A program made the position numbers and the translations under genes. This document shows, piece after piece, positions 1 through 7,938 of a stretch of DNA of 64,000 bases. Source of the stretch: FEN-1297 sp021817845. Its GTDB lineage: Bacteria > Bacteroidota > Ignavibacteria > Ignavibacteriales > Ignavibacteriaceae. The stretch spans positions 1 to 64,000 of the forward strand of contig JAKAFW010000020.1 in NCBI GenBank assembly GCA_021817845.1, written 5' to 3'. The stretch's first letter is position 1, and every line of letters starts with the position of its first letter. Below the pieces are notes generated by a model. The model was given only the letters and a program-made list of their open reading frames with translations. It was not told where the DNA came from and ran no database searches.

Positions 1-259
1 TAACAGAGGCTAGTCTAATTCCATCTTTTATAAAAATCTCTGTTATCTGCTGGGTGGAGAATTTAGGGGGGTCTTTATTGATATATTTGTTTTCATAAAT
101 TTCATTCAGAGAATTTTCTACAAAATTTTGATTGAACCCCAATATCTTGGACACTTCTTTAATTATTTTTCGTTTATTTTCATTGCTCTGTCTGTCTACT
201 CCAACTAAAATTAGAAATCCCCTCAAATAATTACTTTTATCCAGATCAGTTAAAGTCAT
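1..259 (-). CDS. Hypothetical TerB-like protein (partial, runs off the left edge)
   Basis: An open frame starts at an ATG (complement of 257-259) and continues past base 1, so only about 86 N-terminal residues are visible. AGGAG lies 8 nt upstream of the ATG, which supports the start. The peptide is helical and charged, with the pattern LDKSNYLRGFLIL, then a charged stretch and KILGFNQNFVENSLNEI. This resembles TerB-like helical proteins that are often annotated as hypothetical. No catalytic motif can be seen. The function is unknown, and the TerB resemblance is a recollection of pattern only. Confidence 0.7.
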   Translation of the reverse strand, partial: MTLTDLDKSNYLRGFLILVGVDRQSNENKRKIIKEVSKILGFNQNFVENSLNEIYENKYINKDPPKFSTQQITEIFIKDGIRLASV

Positions 260-364
260 ACCATACACTCCTATCTAAAATATTGTAAGTAGAACGGAAT
301 CGTTACAAAAGATTAAAGTAGAATTGTGTAGATGCTTTATTTCCTTATATAGTAAAAAAATAAA

Positions 365-1351
365 TTAATCTTTTTCCAGAACTAATACACCAAAGCTTTT
401 CGAATGATTTTTTCCGCCTAACATTCCTATTAAATAAACATTATGATTGGTAGGATCAAGAGCCATGGTTCTTAAACCTTTTGATGTTGCAATATTATCT
501 ACTATTTTGAAAACAATAGGGGAAATTTCTTTAATAACAGTCAATGTACCCTCACCATTTGAACTGAACGCAAGTTTAGTTACCGGGTCAAAAGCGCAGG
601 CATCCACACTACCTCCTATAGGTAATGTTGTAATAATTTTTCCGGTAGCTGCATTTAATATCGTCATTAATTTATTATTGCAGCCTGAAAACAAGATCCC
701 ATGACTTACGTCCATGGCTAAACCTGTTGGTTCTTTACCGGGGGATAAAGGATACTCTGCAATTTTCTTAAGTGTTATGGCGCTGAATTCTTCGATTTGG
801 TTTTTATTCCCGAGATTAACAAACATTAAGCCTTTATTATTCGAAACCGGAAATTCGGGTCTTCCATCGAGAATAATCGTACCTATAACTTTATCTGTTT
901 CAGCATCAATAGCAGTTACATTGTCGCTGATTTCATTAAATGAGAAAACTCTATGAGTAAAAGGTTCATATACAATAGCATCGGGACCTTTTCCTGTCAC
1001 ATGTAGAATATCAATTGTTTTAAGAGTTTTCAGGTCGAAAACGGTGACACTGCTATTCTTACCGTTGCTGATAAATCCTTTTCCAAACTCATCAGCAAAC
1101 GCAATTCCGTGAGCACCCTTAAGATTAGAAATTTCACCTACGACTGTATTAGTTTTTAAATCAATCACATTAACCTTAGTATTATGAGATACATACAATC
1201 TATGCACCGGAACATCAACTGCAGTATAATCCCACCAGCCTTTACCGCCAAGCTTGATTAAGCCGGAAACTTTATACCCTGAAGTTTGTGAGAATAATAT
1301 TGCAGGGTGAAACATGAAAAGAAGACAAAGAGACAAAAATAATTTTTTCAT
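365..1351 (-). CDS. Secreted YncE-family beta-propeller protein
   Basis: 328 aa. The N-terminus is a clear signal peptide (MKKLFLSLCLLFMFHPAILFS, then Q). The mature part is a chain of roughly 40-residue blade repeats with the YVTN-type rhythm: RLYVSHNTKVNVIDLKTNTV, then SSVTVFDLKTLK, NVTAIDAETDKVIGTI and LMTILNAATGKI. YncE-like proteins are periplasmic seven-bladed propellers with no single conserved enzymatic role, so substrate and partner are unknown. It lies 77 bp downstream of the 1429-2109 gene on the same strand. The two probably share the promoter mapped at 2157-2192, which would place it in the predicted local two-component regulon. Confidence 0.85.
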   Translation of the reverse strand: MKKLFLSLCLLFMFHPAILFSQTSGYKVSGLIKLGGKGWWDYTAVDVPVHRLYVSHNTKVNVIDLKTNTVVGEISNLKGAHGIAFADEFGKGFISNGKNSSVTVFDLKTLKTIDILHVTGKGPDAIVYEPFTHRVFSFNEISDNVTAIDAETDKVIGTIILDGRPEFPVSNNKGLMFVNLGNKNQIEEFSAITLKKIAEYPLSPGKEPTGLAMDVSHGILFSGCNNKLMTILNAATGKIITTLPIGGSVDACAFDPVTKLAFSSNGEGTLTVIKEISPIVFKIVDNIATSKGLRTMALDPTNHNVYLIGMLGGKNHSKSFGVLVLEKD

Positions 1352-1428
1352 AAGACCTATAATGTTTTTAATATAATATTGACGTAATAAATTGATAATT
1401 TTTCTAAATAGTAAAGGATAATACTGGA

Positions 1429-2109
1429 TTAGAACAATTTTTCAAGTTTATCTATTTGGTCAGAATACTTATTAACAGTTTGTCTAAATTCGACGGAATT
1501 TAATTTGCCTTTAAGAGATTTAATTTTTGAAACTAATCTTTCAAATTCTGCTGCCTGCTTGTTTCCATGCTTAGAAATAATAACCGGTTTAAGTCCCGCC
1601 CAAGTTTCATCAATATCGCCAAGCCTTCTATTAACTGCAATTGAATTATTACCTTTTGCTTCCAATAAAATTTCTCGTCCAAGGTAATCCAACCGGGATA
1701 CTGCGGGCGGTATTTTGTGACTAAAGTGATTTTCAAAGTCTACTCCAATTCCAGTAATTTGGTTTGCAGCAAAAGCGATCCGTTCTCCTTGTTTTGCAGT
1801 AAGATCTTTGTTTAGTTGCTCGACGTAAAATGAATAGAAGTCTAATAACTGAAGAGATAGTTTATTATGAATAACTTCGCTACGATACGAATTATATAGG
1901 TTGTTTATTTCATCTATTTTTAATTTTATTTTACCCCAATTAGCGGATTGAGCATAATCTACTAAGTCCTCGGCTGCTTCTCCAGTACTATAAATAGCTT
2001 TAGGCAGTGGCTGGGCTTTAATTTGGATATTATAGAAAATGACAAAACACATAAGTCCCAAAATTCCAAAGGACTTTTTCAATTTTATTGCTTCAAATTT
2101 AAATTTCAT
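1429..2109 (-). CDS. Secreted helical protein of unknown function
   Basis: 226 aa. The N-terminus has a positive stretch, a hydrophobic core (FGILGLMCFVIFYNIQIKAQ) and a likely signal cleavage near QA/QP. The remainder is predicted to be long amphipathic helices with many Lys, Asp and Leu and no cysteines or catalytic motif, as in four-helix periplasmic proteins. The start is ATG with AGGAG a few bases upstream (AAAGGAGTTTTGT). The gene is preceded by the best-formed regulatory box of the window (2175-2192) and a TACATTTG -10, so it is probably first in the transcription unit that also holds the YncE-like gene. I do not recognise the family. Confidence 0.75.
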   Translation of the reverse strand: MKFKFEAIKLKKSFGILGLMCFVIFYNIQIKAQPLPKAIYSTGEAAEDLVDYAQSANWGKIKLKIDEINNLYNSYRSEVIHNKLSLQLLDFYSFYVEQLNKDLTAKQGERIAFAANQITGIGVDFENHFSHKIPPAVSRLDYLGREILLEAKGNNSIAVNRRLGDIDETWAGLKPVIISKHGNKQAAEFERLVSKIKSLKGKLNSVEFRQTVNKYSDQIDKLEKLF

Positions 2110-2156
2110 ACAAAACTCCTTTAATATGATAAATATTATTTATTTTGTTCACATAA

Positions 2157-2192
2157 CAAATGTAAAGATATAATATGAAACGAACGTGAAAA
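2157..2192 (-). promoter_or_regulatory. Promoter with response-regulator direct repeat (site 1)
   Basis: The + strand reads ATGAAAC-gaac-GTGAAAA at 2175-2192, two 7-mers with a 4-bp spacer and an 11-bp period. On the minus strand, 10 nt downstream, lies TACATTTG (2164-2157), the Bacteroidota-type -10. The same box and the same 10-bp spacing recur at four other places (6973, 11292, 16927, 19115). The layout matches an OmpR/PhoB-type activator site in the place of a -35 element. Confidence 0.65.
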
Positions 2193-2216
2193 TTAAAGTA
2201 CATTATTTTTAAAGAG

Positions 2217-2362
2217 TTGGAGTATTTCTATTAAAATCTACCAAACCTAATTATTAGCAATTACCAGAAGGCGAGAATGAGAAGCGGAGCCTTAGGGAAA
2301 TGTATTTCCAATCTGTGGTTACTTGACTGCCGTCAGAGATATTTTGAACGGGAACAAAAAAT
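2217..2362. repeat. Dispersed repeat element, copy A
   Basis: This stretch aligns with 7071-7213 (copy B). The best blocks are GGAGTATTTCTATT versus GGAATATTTCTATT, GCGAGAATGAGAAGCGG versus GCGAGAATGGGCAGTGG, and TTTTGAACGGGAACAAAAAA versus TTTTGAATGGGAACAAAAAA. The middle is diverged with small indels. Neither copy has a convincing ORF. Both lie just upstream (in minus-strand terms) of a response-regulator box. The rest of the 2110-2445 gap holds the site 1 promoter and a weak AT-rich hairpin at 2373-2394 that may end transcription of the kinase at 2446. Confidence 0.55.
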
Positions 2363-2445
2363 AATAATATGATTTTAGGACTTTGGGCCTAAAAGGGAAA
2401 CAGATCTAACATATAGATATGGAAAGAAATAGGTTAGCATAAAAT

Positions 2446-3882
2446 TTATTGTTTGGGAATTGTGAAATAAAATGTAGTTCCTTCACCAATTTTTGAATCG
2501 ACCCAAATTCTACCACCATGGTTTTCAATAACACGTTTTACAATCGCAAGTCCAATGCCGGTACCTTCGTATTTAGATTCACCGACTGCTCTTTGGAAGG
2601 GCATGAATATTCGATTGATATATTTTTCATCTATGCCAATACCATTATCTTTAATATGAAAGCGATACACAGGCAATTCATCTTTAACTTCTTCATATCC
2701 AATTTCGATTGTGGGAGAAACGTTATCATTATATTTAATTGAATTGGTAATTAGATTTTTCCAAACTTGTGAGATTTGGGTTTTATCGCAGTAGCATGAA
2801 GGAAGGGGGTGTTTTATAACCAAAGATACATTCTTTTGTTTAATCATATACTCTAAGTCAGTCGTTATTTCAGCAAGTATATTATCCAAGGAAATTGCTT
2901 GTTCGGGAATTACAGTTTTGCCGGCACGAGCAAATTCTAATAGGTCATTAATAAGCAAAGCCATTCGTTTGCCGGAAGAAATAATAACATCAATATTTTC
3001 TTTTGCTTCATCATCTAATTTATCTTGATAATCTTCTTTCAGAATTTCTCCAAAACCAATAATCCCATTAAGTGGCGACTTTAAATCATGGGCAACAATA
3101 GATGAAAAGTTTTCAAGTTCTTCATAACGGCGATGAATCTCTTCAATCATAGCATTAAAGGCTATAATTAGTAAACCGACTTCATCTTTTCCCTTTGGCG
3201 CGAGGTGGACCGAAAAATCTTTTTGCGTAATTTTTTCTGCAACTTTGACTAATTCTAAAATGCGTTTTGAAATTTTTTGCATCGTAAGGTATATGACAAT
3301 AATTGAAATTAGAAATGCCAACAAAGAAAGGCTTATGACAACGAAAAGGATATTTGCCCTGCTTTTATTCACGGAGGATTTAACCGATCTTACATTAGCT
3401 TTTACGGTATCATAAATAGCTGTCACTTCTTTGTTAATATTTGATCCGTATGGCTTATCAATTTCTTCCATTAAGGAGACAGCTTCAGGATTAGCCTGGA
3501 TTTTGTTTAGTCGAAATATTTTTTGGGAAATAAGGTTTATGTGATAAACATCTTGCAGTGCATATTGAATTTGCCGGCGCTCTAACGGAGTTAAATTGAA
3601 TTGATTTAGTTTATTGATTTTATCATTTACGATATTTTTAAGACTATCATAATTTTCCATATAAATGGATTTACCGGAAATAATATAATCATGGGAAGAC
3701 ATTAAAAGATCGTTTATACTTGTTTGAAGTTCAGCAGATAATCTTTGTTTTTGAGTTTCTCTTTCTAATTTTTTGATATTGCGATTTGTATTAGAAAGCT
3801 CAAAAAGAAATAGTGAGCTAATAATAACTAATAACATAAAAACGGCTAAAAATGCAACGCCTATTTTTTTAGTAATGGACAT
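2446..3882 (-). CDS. Membrane sensor histidine kinase (extracytoplasmic sensor, HAMP, HisKA, HATPase)
   Basis: 478 aa. TM1 is at about residues 8-28, followed by a helical periplasmic sensor of CHASE3/4-helix-bundle type (about 30-175), TM2 at about 178-200 and a HAMP linker (205-258). The HisKA domain has the phospho-acceptor motif VAHDLKSPLNG. The HATPase domain has an N-box (NLITNSIKYN) and G-boxes (DNGIGIDEKY and GTGIGLAIVK). All catalytic boxes are present. It lies 35 bp downstream of the hybrid kinase 3918-6599 on the same strand, so the two are probably co-transcribed. No DNA-binding response regulator is adjacent. The ligand is unknown. Confidence 0.92.
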   Translation of the reverse strand: MSITKKIGVAFLAVFMLLVIISSLFLFELSNTNRNIKKLERETQKQRLSAELQTSINDLLMSSHDYIISGKSIYMENYDSLKNIVNDKINKLNQFNLTPLERRQIQYALQDVYHINLISQKIFRLNKIQANPEAVSLMEEIDKPYGSNINKEVTAIYDTVKANVRSVKSSVNKSRANILFVVISLSLLAFLISIIVIYLTMQKISKRILELVKVAEKITQKDFSVHLAPKGKDEVGLLIIAFNAMIEEIHRRYEELENFSSIVAHDLKSPLNGIIGFGEILKEDYQDKLDDEAKENIDVIISSGKRMALLINDLLEFARAGKTVIPEQAISLDNILAEITTDLEYMIKQKNVSLVIKHPLPSCYCDKTQISQVWKNLITNSIKYNDNVSPTIEIGYEEVKDELPVYRFHIKDNGIGIDEKYINRIFMPFQRAVGESKYEGTGIGLAIVKRVIENHGGRIWVDSKIGEGTTFYFTIPKQ

Positions 3883-3917
3883 TTTATTTCCTTTTTAAAT
3901 AAGAATTTTTATTTTTT

Positions 3918-6599
3918 TTATATAGTAATATTTGATGATAAAGCATCTTGAAGAATATTTAATAAATCACTTTTTGTAAATGGTTTGGATAAGTAGTGAG
4001 TACAGCCCGCTTTTATGAACTCTTCCCTGTCGCCGTCCATTGCAAATGCAGTTAAAGCAATTATAGGAACTTTAGTATATCCTTTTAATAGTTTTATTTC
4101 CCTTGCGGCATCTAAGCCGGTTTTACCATACCCAAGGTTTATATCCATTAAAACTGCTATATATTTTTTTTGTTTAGTCATTTGAATTGCCACTTCGGCT
4201 TTAGTACAAGAATCGATTTTATAGTAATTCTTTAAATACAATGTTGTCACAGATGTAGATACCGGGTCATCTTCTACTAATAATATTTCAGGAGTTAAAT
4301 GATTGTTTTGGTTTTCTATATAATTATTGGTTTCTTTTGCTAAATTTTCTTCTTTAGTTGTTTCAAAAACTTGTTGAGGCTCCGAAGTATAATTTACAGG
4401 GAGCGTAACAATAAAAATAGAACCACTGCCAACTTCGCTTTCTACTGTAATGGAACCGCCTAATTTTTCCGTTAATTTTTTGCTTATAGTTAATCCTAAA
4501 CCGGTACCTTCAAAGGATCGTGAAAGACCTTCACTTGCTTGACGGAATTCATGAAAAATAACTTTTTGATTTTCCTTGGAAATGCCAATACCAGAATCAA
4601 TAACTAGTATTTTAAGCAGGAGTTTCTGCTCTTCTTCAATTAAAAAAAGTTTAACAATTATACCGCCGTGCTTAGTGTATTTAATTGCGTTGCTTACAAG
4701 GTTATTTAAAATTTCATAGAGGAATTGTTTGTCAAGATTAATTTTCAATTTTTCAGAAGTAGTATCTAAATTCAAATAAATTCCCTTTTCTTCAGCTTTA
4801 ACTTTCCAAAGGTTTATTACTTCTTTGACAATTCCGATTACATCAAAAATACCAAAATGTACATCAAGCTTTTCTGCATCAATTTTAGAGATTTGAAGAA
4901 TAAGATTGAGAGTATTAAGTAGCCTGTTTCCGCTAGTATTAATGGTTTCAACCATTTCCAAAAGTTGAGTATTTGCTAATTCTTCTTTAAGAAAATCGGA
5001 ATAACCTAAGATACCGATAAGCGGTGTTCTAAGTTCATGGCTCATATTAGCAAAGAAATTGCTTTTAGCTCTGTACATCTCTTCTGCCTTTTCTTTGGCA
5101 ATGATAATTTCCCTTTCAGCTTTCTTTAATACAGTAATATCAATTATTGTCAGAATAACATTGTTAAAATCCGAATCAAATTTTGGGAAGATTGCTTTAA
5201 GTAATATCTGAATTTTATCACCGGTAAACGATTTGTTTAGCCATTCTATTTCAAATGTTTCCTTTCCTTCCGAAAATGCAATTATCAATTCTTTAAAAGT
5301 TCCATATGATTCCGGCACAAAGATTTTTTCTACAGAACCTAAAATATCTTCTTTATTTTTTGTTTTATAAATTTGCAATGTCTGTTTATTTATATTAACA
5401 ATCTTTATTAGTGATGCAGCTTTACTAATAAACGATGGATTTTGCAAAATATATTCTCTTAAATTATTTATTCCACTCTTTTCTAGGTCTGTTATTGCAT
5501 TTTTTAATTCGGTAAAATCCGCTTCCCAAATTGAAACCGGGGCATTATTAAAAATATCTTTGAACTTGGTTTCACTTTCAATTAGTTTTTTCTCATTTTC
5601 TTTAATTAGAGTTAAATCTTGTGCAATAGTTATAGCATGCGGTTCACCATCAATATCTATTTTTTTTGTCGATACCCGGCTTGGTACAAACCTTTTATCT
5701 TTAGTCAGCCATATAGTTTCAAAATCTTTGTACTCCCCATATTTTATTAGCTTGTCCGTAAAAATTTCTCTGTCATCCGGATTTGCCCATAAGCATATTT
5801 CTTCTGTAGTCTTGTTTATGACGTCTTCTTTTGTATAATTAAGAATTTTTAAGGCGACATCATTCATTTCAATTATTTTCCCATCAGTTAATCTGGTAAT
5901 TGCAATACCATCAGGACCAGCAAGAAATGCTTTCGAGAATCTTTCCTCACTCTTTTGAAGTTTCAATTTTGATCTATTTAATTTCGAAATTTGTTTTAGA
6001 TGAATAAAGTAAAATGAAAAAATAAATATCAATCCAAAAGAGCTCAAAACCCAATAAGTAATGGTAGCATTTTTTATATATGCGGTATTTGCGCTTACAT
6101 GATGTTGAATTTTGGCTTCGACTTTTTTATCTAATAAAAATAATAAATCCATAATTCTAGCTTTAATAACATTTTGTCTTTTTATAGCCAGATTGTATTT
6201 TATTTTATTTTTAGCTCCGGAATTATTTAATGACATAATAGAATTTAGAATGTCAAGCCTTTCATTGACCAATACAGAAAGAGAATCACCCTCCCTTTTG
6301 AATATTTTGCTATATAAGCCGTTACTTGCTATAAATTTGAGTATGGTTTTAACCCGGTCAGAATCATTATGTAATTGTAATCTATTTAGATAATCATTTT
6401 TTGGATTTGATAAAAAAGTTTCAGATGCTTTATCAAAATCATATTCACGGTTGTTAAGATTGTCTAACCTGTTTTGTACCATTATATCATTTAATACGAT
6501 ACTATGGTTTTTAACGATATTATTATTATTGTTATAGTTTATAACGCCTAATAATATTAGACCGATAAAGGATACAATGAATAAGGAATCTTTTTTCAT
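3918..6599 (-). CDS. Hybrid sensor kinase with two PAS domains and a C-terminal receiver
   Basis: 893 aa. TM1 is at about residues 5-22 and TM2 at about 180-200, bounding a helical periplasmic region. Two PAS-type domains follow (about 215-330 and 340-490). The HisKA motif is FFANMSHELRTPLIGI (about 510). The HATPase has NLVSNAIKYTK, DSGIGIS and GTGLGLTISK. The receiver (about 770-885) has acidic residues in LLVEDDP, the phospho-acceptor Asp in AVLMDINLG and the conserved Lys in LSKPF. This makes a complete internal phosphorelay, but no Hpt or output regulator is encoded beside it. A response-regulator box lies 370 bp upstream at 6973-6990, which would give a long 5' leader through the palindromic repeat at 6793-6906. 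Confidence 0.92.
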   Translation of the reverse strand: MKKDSLFIVSFIGLILLGVINYNNNNNIVKNHSIVLNDIMVQNRLDNLNNREYDFDKASETFLSNPKNDYLNRLQLHNDSDRVKTILKFIASNGLYSKIFKREGDSLSVLVNERLDILNSIMSLNNSGAKNKIKYNLAIKRQNVIKARIMDLLFLLDKKVEAKIQHHVSANTAYIKNATITYWVLSSFGLIFIFSFYFIHLKQISKLNRSKLKLQKSEERFSKAFLAGPDGIAITRLTDGKIIEMNDVALKILNYTKEDVINKTTEEICLWANPDDREIFTDKLIKYGEYKDFETIWLTKDKRFVPSRVSTKKIDIDGEPHAITIAQDLTLIKENEKKLIESETKFKDIFNNAPVSIWEADFTELKNAITDLEKSGINNLREYILQNPSFISKAASLIKIVNINKQTLQIYKTKNKEDILGSVEKIFVPESYGTFKELIIAFSEGKETFEIEWLNKSFTGDKIQILLKAIFPKFDSDFNNVILTIIDITVLKKAEREIIIAKEKAEEMYRAKSNFFANMSHELRTPLIGILGYSDFLKEELANTQLLEMVETINTSGNRLLNTLNLILQISKIDAEKLDVHFGIFDVIGIVKEVINLWKVKAEEKGIYLNLDTTSEKLKINLDKQFLYEILNNLVSNAIKYTKHGGIIVKLFLIEEEQKLLLKILVIDSGIGISKENQKVIFHEFRQASEGLSRSFEGTGLGLTISKKLTEKLGGSITVESEVGSGSIFIVTLPVNYTSEPQQVFETTKEENLAKETNNYIENQNNHLTPEILLVEDDPVSTSVTTLYLKNYYKIDSCTKAEVAIQMTKQKKYIAVLMDINLGYGKTGLDAAREIKLLKGYTKVPIIALTAFAMDGDREEFIKAGCTHYLSKPFTKSDLLNILQDALSSNITI

Positions 6600-6792
6600 A
6601 ATTTTCTAAAGCTACCCTTTAATAAATAAAAATTGATTTAATTATACTAAAATATATGATATGGCTATTTTATTTAAATAATTGACAAAGCTTAATAAAT
6701 TTTCCCAGTAATATGTGATTTGCAACATGGGCTGAATCATAGTTGAGCTAATCTACATGAACCAAATTAATAACTCACAATACGCAGGCCAC

Positions 6793-6906
6793 ATGAAAAA
6801 CTTAGCCATCAAGGCACCAAGATATACAATCTTAACAAAGTTTATGCGTGTCTACCGGAAGGCTTTCCTTAGTGTGAACTTTGTGTCTTCTTGGCGGATT
6901 TTTCAT
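6793..6906. repeat. Imperfect palindromic repeat (MITE/REP-like)
   Basis: The outer arms are ATGAAAAACTTAGCCATCAA (from 6793) and the complement of CTTGGCGGATTTTTCAT (ending 6906). They pair over about 28 bp with several mismatches. The centre holds a small GGAA..TTCC hairpin. The arm text (GCCACCAAGACACAAAG-like) resembles short palindromic repeats that are common in genomes of related phyla. No ORF lies inside. If the predicted promoter at 6955 is real, the element lies in the 5' leader of the hybrid kinase. Confidence 0.5.
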
Positions 6907-6954
6907 TTCTACGTAAGGTAAATTAATAAGTTATTATAGCTATTTTTCAAATGA

Positions 6955-6990
6955 TAAATTTATAAATTGAAAATGAAAACAAGGTGAAAA
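6955..6990 (-). promoter_or_regulatory. Response-regulator direct repeat (site 2)
   Basis: The + strand reads ATGAAAA-caag-GTGAAAA at 6973-6990 (11-bp period). Ten nt downstream on the minus strand is TAAATTTA (6962-6955), a near match to the TAnnTTTG -10. This copies the geometry of site 1 and site 5. The first minus-strand gene is the hybrid kinase starting at 6599. Confidence 0.55.
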
Positions 6991-7070
6991 TTTAAATTTA
7001 GTCATTTTAAGCTGTGGAAAACGCAAAAGATCACAGCTACATGGTTAATCGCCTGCAACGTATATTCTCA

Positions 7071-7213
7071 ATGTAGGAATATTTCTATTGAATTTTGCCA
7101 ATTAGTATATGTTATATTAGCGAGAATGGGCAGTGGCTTCACCGAGGAGCAGTACCAATCGGGGGTGGCAGACCTGCTGGTATGCAGTGATGTTTTGAAT
7201 GGGAACAAAAAAT
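7071..7213. repeat. Dispersed repeat element, copy B
   Basis: This is the partner of copy A at 2217-2362, in the same orientation, with best agreement at its two ends and around GCGAGAATGGGCAGTGG. Together the two copies flank the pair of sensor kinases as direct repeats about 4.8 kb apart. It ends just before the promoter of the small RNA at 7262. Confidence 0.55.
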
Positions 7214-7226
7214 ATTTATTTATTCC

Positions 7227-7255
7227 TTGACAAAACAAATTATAAAATTTAGATT
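7227..7255 (+). promoter_or_regulatory. Promoter of small RNA 1
   Basis: TTGACA (7227-7232), a 17-bp spacer and TAGATT (7250-7255). The same arrangement (TTGATA, 17 bp, TAAGTT) precedes the paralogous RNA at 7939, and TTCCTTGA is shared at both. The predicted start is about 7262. Confidence 0.65.
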
Positions 7256-7261
7256 AGAATT

Positions 7262-7347
7262 AGCTCTTTCGAAGGGTATATCCCTGCCCTTTGAAGCAAA
7301 CAGAGTTAAGCCCGGTGTCACCCCCATCGCCGGGCTTTTTTATTTTA
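7262..7347 (+). ncRNA. Candidate small RNA 1 with its own promoter and intrinsic terminator
   Basis: About 85 nt. A 10-bp hairpin pairs TTTCGAAGGG (7267-7276) with CCCTTTGAAG (7287-7296). Its loop and 3' shoulder contain CCCTGC (7282-7287). A linker CAGAGTTAAG leads to a terminator stem AGCCCGGTG/CGCCGGGCT (7309-7317 with 7328-7336) and a run of T. No plus-strand gene follows, since the next gene is convergent, so this is not a leader or riboswitch of a downstream gene. A diverged second copy with equal layout is at 7939-8025. I do not recognise the family. The piece AACAGAGTTAAGCCCG recalls the 5S rRNA loop B/helix III text, but the RNA is too short to be 5S. Confidence 0.6.
7309..7346 (+). 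terminator. Rho-independent terminator of small RNA 1
   Basis: AGCCCGGTG pairs with CGCCGGGCT across the loop TCACCCCCAT and is followed by six T. It is stable and GC-rich in an otherwise AT-rich gap. Confidence 0.8.
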
Positions 7348-7462
7348 GAATAGGAATTATTCTGTCATTAGAAGTTTGGAATAAGTCTTTCAAACCAAAA
7401 CTAAAAATTTTCCGAAGGAATTTAAAGCGGTAATCTCAATCTAAAAAGCCCATAGATATTTT

Positions 7463-7771
7463 CTACTGACTAGCTGTACTTTGCATCGTTAATAATGTAA
7501 GCAGCTCAGATTCATCGTCAGTCAAAAATGATTGATGGATTGTTTCATTATTCTTAACATTCTTAAATTCTTTTTCTGATATAGGAAGAAGGAATATTTT
7601 GACTTCATTGCCGGTAATCTCAATGACTTCTTTTTGTTTTAACATTTCTAGAATCTCATTAAATTTCTTTTTTGTCCATCCGGACAACATGCCGATTAAT
7701 ACTTCTTTATTCAAAATGACTTTGTGGTGAGTATAGATTCGTTCACGTTTTTTATCATCTTGTATTTTCAT
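7463..7771 (-). CDS. Small winged-helix protein (Crp/Fnr C-terminal-like)
   Basis: 102 aa. Residues about 17-60 (ILNKEVLIGMLSGWTKKKFN, then EILEMLKQKEVIEI, a gap, and VKIF) have the helix-turn-helix plus wing pattern of the Crp/Fnr DNA-binding domain. There is no cyclic-nucleotide domain, and the frame begins with a proper ATG and AGGAG at good spacing, so it is a free-standing regulator or an adaptor rather than a truncated Crp. An imperfect palindrome overlaps its Shine-Dalgarno (7781-7800). It sits between two paralogous small-RNA genes on the other strand. The target is unknown. Confidence 0.7.
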   Translation of the reverse strand: MKIQDDKKRERIYTHHKVILNKEVLIGMLSGWTKKKFNEILEMLKQKEVIEITGNEVKIFLLPISEKEFKNVKNNETIHQSFLTDDESELLTLLTMQSTASQ

Positions 7772-7780
7772 AATTAAACT

Positions 7781-7800
7781 CCTAAGATTTAATCTTTAGG
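7781..7800. promoter_or_regulatory. Palindrome overlapping the Shine-Dalgarno of the winged-helix gene
   Basis: CCTAAGATTTAATCTTTAGG is an imperfect inverted repeat (CTAAGAT and ATCTTTAG with one bulged base). Its left end is part of the CTCCT complement of the ribosome binding site of the gene ending at 7771. It could be an autoregulatory operator or an RNA hairpin that hides the start. Confidence 0.4.
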
Positions 7801-7903
7801 TAAATATAGTTCTAAGGAAAGGCAATGCCTAAGTTGCGGGTGTCCAAAATTATTACAGGTAGTAAAATATTTAAAATGTTTTGGTAATTATAATAATTTT
7901 TCC

Positions 7904-7932
7904 TTGATAAAAATCAGTCTAATATTTAAGTT
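7904..7932 (+). promoter_or_regulatory. Promoter of small RNA 2
   Basis: TTGATA (7904-7909), a 17-bp spacer and TAAGTT (7927-7932), in the same register as the promoter at 7227-7255. The predicted start is about 7939. Confidence 0.6.
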
Positions 7933-7938
7933 TGATAT

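Noticed and set aside
7262..7347. 5S rRNA gene or fragment
   Set aside because: AACAGAGTTAAGCCCG resembles 5S rRNA loop B/helix III, but the unit is about 85 nt, ends in a terminator, has its own promoter, and the paralogue at 7939 does not keep the 5S-like text. No 16S or 23S is near.
7227..7433. 68-aa plus-strand ORF
   Set aside because: It starts at the -35 of a small-RNA promoter and reads through the RNA and its terminator. It has no ribosome binding site or family resemblance.
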